Source: Nitrosopumilus sp. Nsub
GTDB taxonomy: Archaea > Thermoproteota > Nitrososphaeria > Nitrososphaerales > Nitrosopumilaceae
Assembly: GCF_001541925.1 (NCBI RefSeq)
Contig: NZ_LQMW01000008.1
Coordinates: forward strand, 1-64,000
Direction: 5' to 3'
DNA: 64,000 bases
In this document: piece after piece, positions 60,857 to 64,000 of the stretch
How positions within the stretch are numbered: position 1 is the stretch's first letter
How the letters are laid out: every line of letters begins with the position of its first letter
Made by a program: the position numbers and the translations under genes
The notes under the pieces: generated by a model
The model's input: only the letters and a program-made list of their open reading frames with translations
Database searches by the model: none
Told to the model about the DNA's origin: nothing

Positions 60857-60950
60857 GCGTAACCCCGCAGAACGAAAAAGGCACTCAGGCGTTTAGACGC
60901 TTGACCACAAGAGGAAATCTCTAAGTGTTCTGCAGTTATGGGGTTTACGC
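60857..60950. ncRNA. Candidate structured RNA with long closing stem and internal hairpins
   Basis: GCGTAACCCCGCAGAAC at 60857-60873 pairs with GTTCTGC at 60927-60933 and GGGGTTTACGC at 60940-60950. The closing stem has about 17 pairs and one bulge. Inside lie an 8-pair hairpin, TCAGGCGT/ACGCTTGA with loop TTAG, and a smaller AGAG/CTCT hairpin. It is the most GC-rich short stretch in an AT-rich spacer of about 250 bases. It ends at the stop codon of a minus-strand gene, so a terminator role is an alternative. Direction cannot be fixed; no known archaeal RNA family is recognised. Confidence 0.5.
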
Positions 60951-61403
60951 CTCTATCTTGATCAAATCTACTGATACTGAACCATTTACGTTCCCATTTG
61001 GATCAATATGGATTGAAATTTCCTCTGATGAATCAATCACAATTTTTTCATTTCCATTATATTCCCATGTGAAATATTTTGTAGTTTCAGATTCATGTGG
61101 AATACCTATGAGCTTAAAATTTTCCCTCATCTCAAAATTTTGACCAATTAATTTTATTGATAAAATTTCAGGACTACTGCCATTAGGCACAAATCTAAAA
61201 AAATATGTTCCTGATTCAATCAAAAATTTATCAGTATAAACACCATTAGTGTATAGTCCAGGCTCTGCTAAAGTAATATGAAATACAATTTCATCAGAAT
61301 TTACTTTTTCATCTGATAAACCTGTTATCCAACCAAATCCAATAAATGCAATAATCGGTATTATCAACAAAATCACAATTTTTTTATCCATAAACAAAAT
61401 CAC
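60945..61403 (-). CDS. Membrane-anchored beta-rich protein of unknown function
   Basis: The 152-residue protein has an N-terminal helix (IVILLIIPIIAFIGFGWI) followed by a strand-rich domain that ends in IHIDPNGNVNGSVSVDLIKI. It is likely held at the outer face of the membrane. No family is recognised; similar short anchored proteins are typical of these archaea. Its stop codon lies within the closing stem of the structured element. Confidence 0.6.
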   Translation of the reverse strand: MILFMDKKIVILLIIPIIAFIGFGWITGLSDEKVNSDEIVFHITLAEPGLYTNGVYTDKFLIESGTYFFRFVPNGSSPEILSIKLIGQNFEMRENFKLIGIPHESETTKYFTWEYNGNEKIVIDSSEEISIHIDPNGNVNGSVSVDLIKIEA

Positions 61404-61506
61404 AAATTCTCTTATAAAAAATATTTTTACTTCAGCTAACTAAATTTCACGTCCTGTTAAGCAATTTTTACACTTGAAATTAAGTAATAATTTCAGAATC
61501 TAATTT

Positions 61507-62148
61507 ATGACTGGTCTTAATGATAAATGGTCTAAACAACCTAAAACAGGTATAGCTGATAAAATTAATGATACAATTAAGCCTAAAGGTCCATTAAAAC
61601 CACGAGTTCAAGATGGTATTAAAAAATTACAATTACAAATCAAAAAATTAGATTCTATGTTAACTAGTTTGCAAGACCGTGATGCAAAATTATTTCAACG
61701 AATTGTTACTGCAACACAAAATCATGATGTTCAAACTAGCAAAGTATTAGGAAATGAGTTAGCTGAAGTCAGAAAAGTTACAAAAATTTTAAGCAGTGCT
61801 AGAATTGCTTTAGAACAAATTGAATTAAGATTATCAACATGTAATGATCTAGGTGATACTGTAGTAGCTATGGTTCCAACAATGGGTTTAATGAAGAATC
61901 TAAAATCATCACTAGGAAAAGTGATGCCTGGTGCTGAACAAGAAATTGGTCAAATGGCTGAAATGCTTGGAGGATTTATGACTGAAAGTTTCGCAGGAGA
62001 TGCAGCATTTGGTATTGATGAAACTACTAATGCAGAATCTGAGAAAATTTTACAAGAAGCATCTGCTGTTGCTGAAAGTTCAACTGGTGAAATGTTCCCA
62101 TCTGTTCCATCTACTAGTAAAGAACAAACAAGTTCAAAATTTTTCTAA
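61507..62148 (+). CDS. ESCRT-III/CdvB-like cell division protein
   Basis: The 213-residue protein has the Snf7-like helical core (KKLQLQIKKLDSMLTSLQDRD, ILSSARIALEQIELRLSTCND) and a Met-rich middle region. The C-terminal tail is Ser/Thr-rich and acidic and ends FPSVPSTSKEQTSSKFF. It lacks an obvious MIT-interacting motif for CdvC, so it is a CdvB paralogue more than the canonical CdvB. Its role is membrane remodelling at division. It converges on a coiled-coil gene with a four-base overlap. Confidence 0.82.
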   Translation: MTGLNDKWSKQPKTGIADKINDTIKPKGPLKPRVQDGIKKLQLQIKKLDSMLTSLQDRDAKLFQRIVTATQNHDVQTSKVLGNELAEVRKVTKILSSARIALEQIELRLSTCNDLGDTVVAMVPTMGLMKNLKSSLGKVMPGAEQEIGQMAEMLGGFMTESFAGDAAFGIDETTNAESEKILQEASAVAESSTGEMFPSVPSTSKEQTSSKFF

Positions 62149-62618
62149 TTTTCTACAGAATCTCTACTTTCTTTAATTTGTCTAACTTTGTTACCTTCTT
62201 CACCTACGATAGTATCAATACCTGAAAGTTTATCTCTTAAGTTATTGATAATTGTGGCAACCTCATCTGCTTCATTTTCTACTTTCATTCTTTTATCAGC
62301 CAGTTCTTGAATTCCTCTATTCTCTTCATCAATGTATTCACTAACTTTTTCTAATTTTTCTTTAAGATTTTTGATATCTACTGACTCTTCCTCAATATCT
62401 TTTTCAAGCATGGTTCTTTTATCCTTAAGATTTTTTATCATTAAACCAACATAGTCAATTGCCTCTTCTAATTTTGCACGTTTTCCCATTAATTCGCCAA
62501 TTCCTATTGTAGATTCATTATTTGTTGATGTTTCTACTGACTCTTCTTCATTTACATTCTCTTCAATTCTTTCTTCCGTCATTTCTCCTCCTTTTTCTTC
62601 TTTGAACTTATCAAACAT
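62145..62618 (-). CDS. Coiled-coil protein of unknown function
   Basis: The 157-residue protein begins with an acidic Glu/Asn-rich region. Three repeats of the form K-(R/L)-x-x-L-E...x(N/D)L-(K/R)-(D/E)-K follow: KRAKLEEAIDYVGLMIKNLKDK, KRTMLEKDIEE and DEVATIINNLRDK. These predict long coiled coils. It lacks membrane segments. Its position tail-to-tail with the CdvB-like gene suggests, without proving, a link to cell division. Confidence 0.6.
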   Translation of the reverse strand: MFDKFKEEKGGEMTEERIEENVNEEESVETSTNNESTIGIGELMGKRAKLEEAIDYVGLMIKNLKDKRTMLEKDIEEESVDIKNLKEKLEKVSEYIDEENRGIQELADKRMKVENEADEVATIINNLRDKLSGIDTIVGEEGNKVRQIKESRDSVEN

Positions 62619-62777
62619 TTTATGATTTCTTATTGAAATTGGGAATAAAAAGTTATTACGAATCTCAAAGCTGACCTTGTGAATGAATTTTGATCCAATT
62701 TTTTAGCCTCATTTATGATACAAATTTTGATAAAATTCTCATTTTTACCAAAAATGGGGGATTTTTTTCAGTGAAAC

Positions 62778-62802
62778 AGGTGTTCCGCTATGTGTTCCGC
62801 TA
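62778..62802. repeat. Short direct repeat in a spacer
   Basis: The spacer 62619-62850 has TGTTCCGCTA at 62783-62792 and again at 62793-62802 after one TG step, both within GTGTTCCGCTAT. The surrounding DNA shows no gene that I would support. It may be a leftover coding fragment or a binding site. Confidence 0.4.
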
Positions 62803-62850
62803 TAAAGTTTCAAAATGTTCCTCATTAACAACACCATTCTATACTAATGC

Positions 62851-63138
62851 ATGTCAAAACAACAGTATAGGTCCGAAATGGGCATAATGGGTGATATCCT
62901 AGATGTTACTGCTAATGGTGGTCGTGAAGGAATCATTGTATCTGCAATCTCTCGAAAAGCCAACCTATCTCACTATGCAGTATTAGACAAATGTGAGAAA
63001 TTGGTAGACGCTGGCTTAGTAGAATCAGTCAAAAATGATAGAAATAGAGTCTTTCAAATAACTGAAAAAGGTCTAGGCTTTTTCCAAGAATTCAAAAGAT
63101 TCCAAAGTCTAGTAGAGAGCATGAATCTAAGGTATTGA
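62851..63138 (+). CDS. Winged-helix DNA-binding protein (archaeal PF14947-type)
   Basis: The 95-residue protein is almost wholly one winged helix. The recognition region is VSAISRKANLSHYAVLDKCEKLVDAGLVESV, described here by its ends VSAISRK and LVESV, and the wing is RNRVFQITEKGLGF. Such small regulators are abundant in Nitrososphaerota. Target unknown. It is 97 bases upstream of the membrane gene at the window end and transcribed in the same direction. Confidence 0.75.
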   Translation: MSKQQYRSEMGIMGDILDVTANGGREGIIVSAISRKANLSHYAVLDKCEKLVDAGLVESVKNDRNRVFQITEKGLGFFQEFKRFQSLVESMNLRY

Positions 63139-63234
63139 TCCCTGTTGACCCTATTAATCGAACCAATCCAATCGAAAATATCTCTAGGAGAAGAGGGAAT
63201 ACTTTTTGTAAGGAATGATAGTATCTTTGACACG

Positions 63235-64000
63235 ATGGTCAAAGTACACCTTTTGGTAGCTAGTATGATAATTGTAGCATCCCTACTACCAATCCAGTCT
63301 TCCTTTAGTTCTCCTAGAGATCTTGATCTAATAATTTATCCAGATGGCTCAACTCACGTTTCAGCAGAAATTGATGTTGATCCATTTTTAACAGATTACG
63401 AAGTAAATCTTTTTGGAAGTACAATCGATAATTTAGTGGTTATAGGAGATAATGGATTTCTATTGGATGTTGATATCCTATATGATACGGCTTTAATCCA
63501 AACTTTTGGTTCATCTGAAATTACTATTGAATATGATATTCATGACTTAGTATCAAAACAAGGTAGATTGTGGACATTCTCTTTAGACTCTCCTTCTGAT
63601 TTTACATTACTATTGCCAAAAAATTCTGCTATTGTTGGAATGACTAACCTTCCATTGAATATGGAAATTATTAATGAACAAAACCAATTAACGTTATCTT
63701 CAGGTTCAACTGAAATAGATTATTTTTTTAGTGCTAATTCAATTTCAAATCCAATTGAAGAGATAAAAAACGAAGAAGATAATTCTTTGAATACAATTAT
63801 TGCTGGAATAGTTGGTGGAATTATTGCCATTGCTTTAGTTTCTATAATCATAATTGTTAGAAAAAGACAAAAAAACGTTGAAGTGATTGATAAAACAATA
63901 GATGAGATTGTAACAATTCAGAAAAATGATACTTTAGATCTTGAAACAATTTTTAAATTAAAACCTGATTTAAGAGAGGATGACAAAGAACTAGTCAAAT
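63235..64000 (+). CDS. Membrane protein with exported beta domain and cytoplasmic tail, cut by window end
   Basis: The frame from ATG 63235 stays open to the window end (255 codons). The signal peptide is VHLLVASMIIVASLLPIQSS. A beta-rich exported domain follows (about 25-170). A membrane helix (IIAGIVGGIIAIALVSIIII, about 190-210) then leads to a basic KRQKN and a cytoplasmic tail. The tail start (DLETIFKLKPDLREDDKELVK) is compatible with a winged helix beginning. It would be a one-component membrane sensor-regulator. No named family is recognised. Confidence 0.7.
   Translation, partial: MVKVHLLVASMIIVASLLPIQSSFSSPRDLDLIIYPDGSTHVSAEIDVDPFLTDYEVNLFGSTIDNLVVIGDNGFLLDVDILYDTALIQTFGSSEITIEYDIHDLVSKQGRLWTFSLDSPSDFTLLLPKNSAIVGMTNLPLNMEIINEQNQLTLSSGSTEIDYFFSANSISNPIEEIKNEEDNSLNTIIAGIVGGIIAIALVSIIIIVRKRQKNVEVIDKTIDEIVTIQKNDTLDLETIFKLKPDLREDDKELVK

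Noticed and set aside
60857-60950. Fluoride or other known riboswitch, or a tRNA
   Set aside because: No cloverleaf or T-loop signature, and it lies away from crcB; the conserved riboswitch cores I know are absent.
62690-62887. Open frame of 65 codons before the winged-helix gene
   Set aside because: It has many Phe, Tyr and Asn from AT-rich DNA, has no domain, and overlaps the next start out of frame.

Overview
This window joins two genomes. Positions 1 to about 17,615 are animal DNA: intron-rich genes with GT..AG splice sites, microsatellites and minisatellites, and proteins closest to animal families. The content fits a marine sponge, though that is an inference. From about 17,615 to 64,000 the DNA is clearly AT-richer, densely packed and without introns, with archaeal replication and information genes. 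It fits an ammonia-oxidising Nitrososphaerota/Thaumarchaeota of the Nitrosopumilus type, a common sponge symbiont. The seam lies inside two genes that are both cut: the 3' half of a eukaryotic dihydrouridine synthase (DUS1L) runs straight into the 5' two-thirds of an archaeal glutamine synthetase. The simplest reading is a chimeric clone, amplification product or assembly, not gene transfer.

Animal part: a TRAF-like RING/zinc-finger/MATH gene on the minus strand with a broken frame (0.9-2.1 kb). Then the 3' portion of URB1/NPA1, a ribosome-biogenesis factor, on the plus strand (2.4-12.7 kb, 19 exons reconstructed). Its largest intron holds a complete opposite-strand gene for a single-pass membrane protein with a tyrosine-rich tail. 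A 186-codon CYBC1/EROS homologue in seven exons follows on the minus strand (13.6-15.1 kb), then the 3' seven exons of DUS1L (15.3-17.6 kb). Repeats include an 11 x 30 bp minisatellite, CA runs, an 18-base G run and a 4 x 36 bp intronic repeat.

Archaeal part, in order: truncated glutamine synthetase; radical-SAM aminomutase; MscS-type channel; PRPP synthase / tRNA guanine methyltransferase / RNase Z operon; UPF0201-UPF0200 pair; ThpR / CCA-adding enzyme / atypical kinase operon; tRNA-Pro(GGG); two flavin/NAD oxidoreductases; GINS; a complete glutamine synthetase; thermosome; serine hydroxymethyltransferase; DNA polymerase D large subunit; GGGP synthase; small regulators. A likely replication origin (43.3-43.65 kb) lies just upstream of orc1/cdc6, which is followed by the PolD small subunit. 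Then come CbiE, a secreted cyclophilin with a CFI-box tail, NDH-2, an Hsp20 gene with an 18 bp palindromic operator, a Cdc48 ATPase, a fluoride channel, a cation/proton antiporter, a hemerythrin-like protein, CysC and CysQ, an ESCRT-III/CdvB protein, and a membrane protein cut by the window end.

Replication genes (GINS, PolD large and small subunits, Orc1/Cdc6) cluster around the proposed origin. The tRNA/RNA genes (Trm, RNase Z, ThpR, CCA enzyme) form short overlapping operons. Several TATA boxes lie about 20-30 bases from a start codon, which suggests leaderless mRNAs and shortens two proteins (glnA, thermosome). The least explained archaeal element is a roughly 94-base branched, GC-rich hairpin structure at 60,857-60,950.
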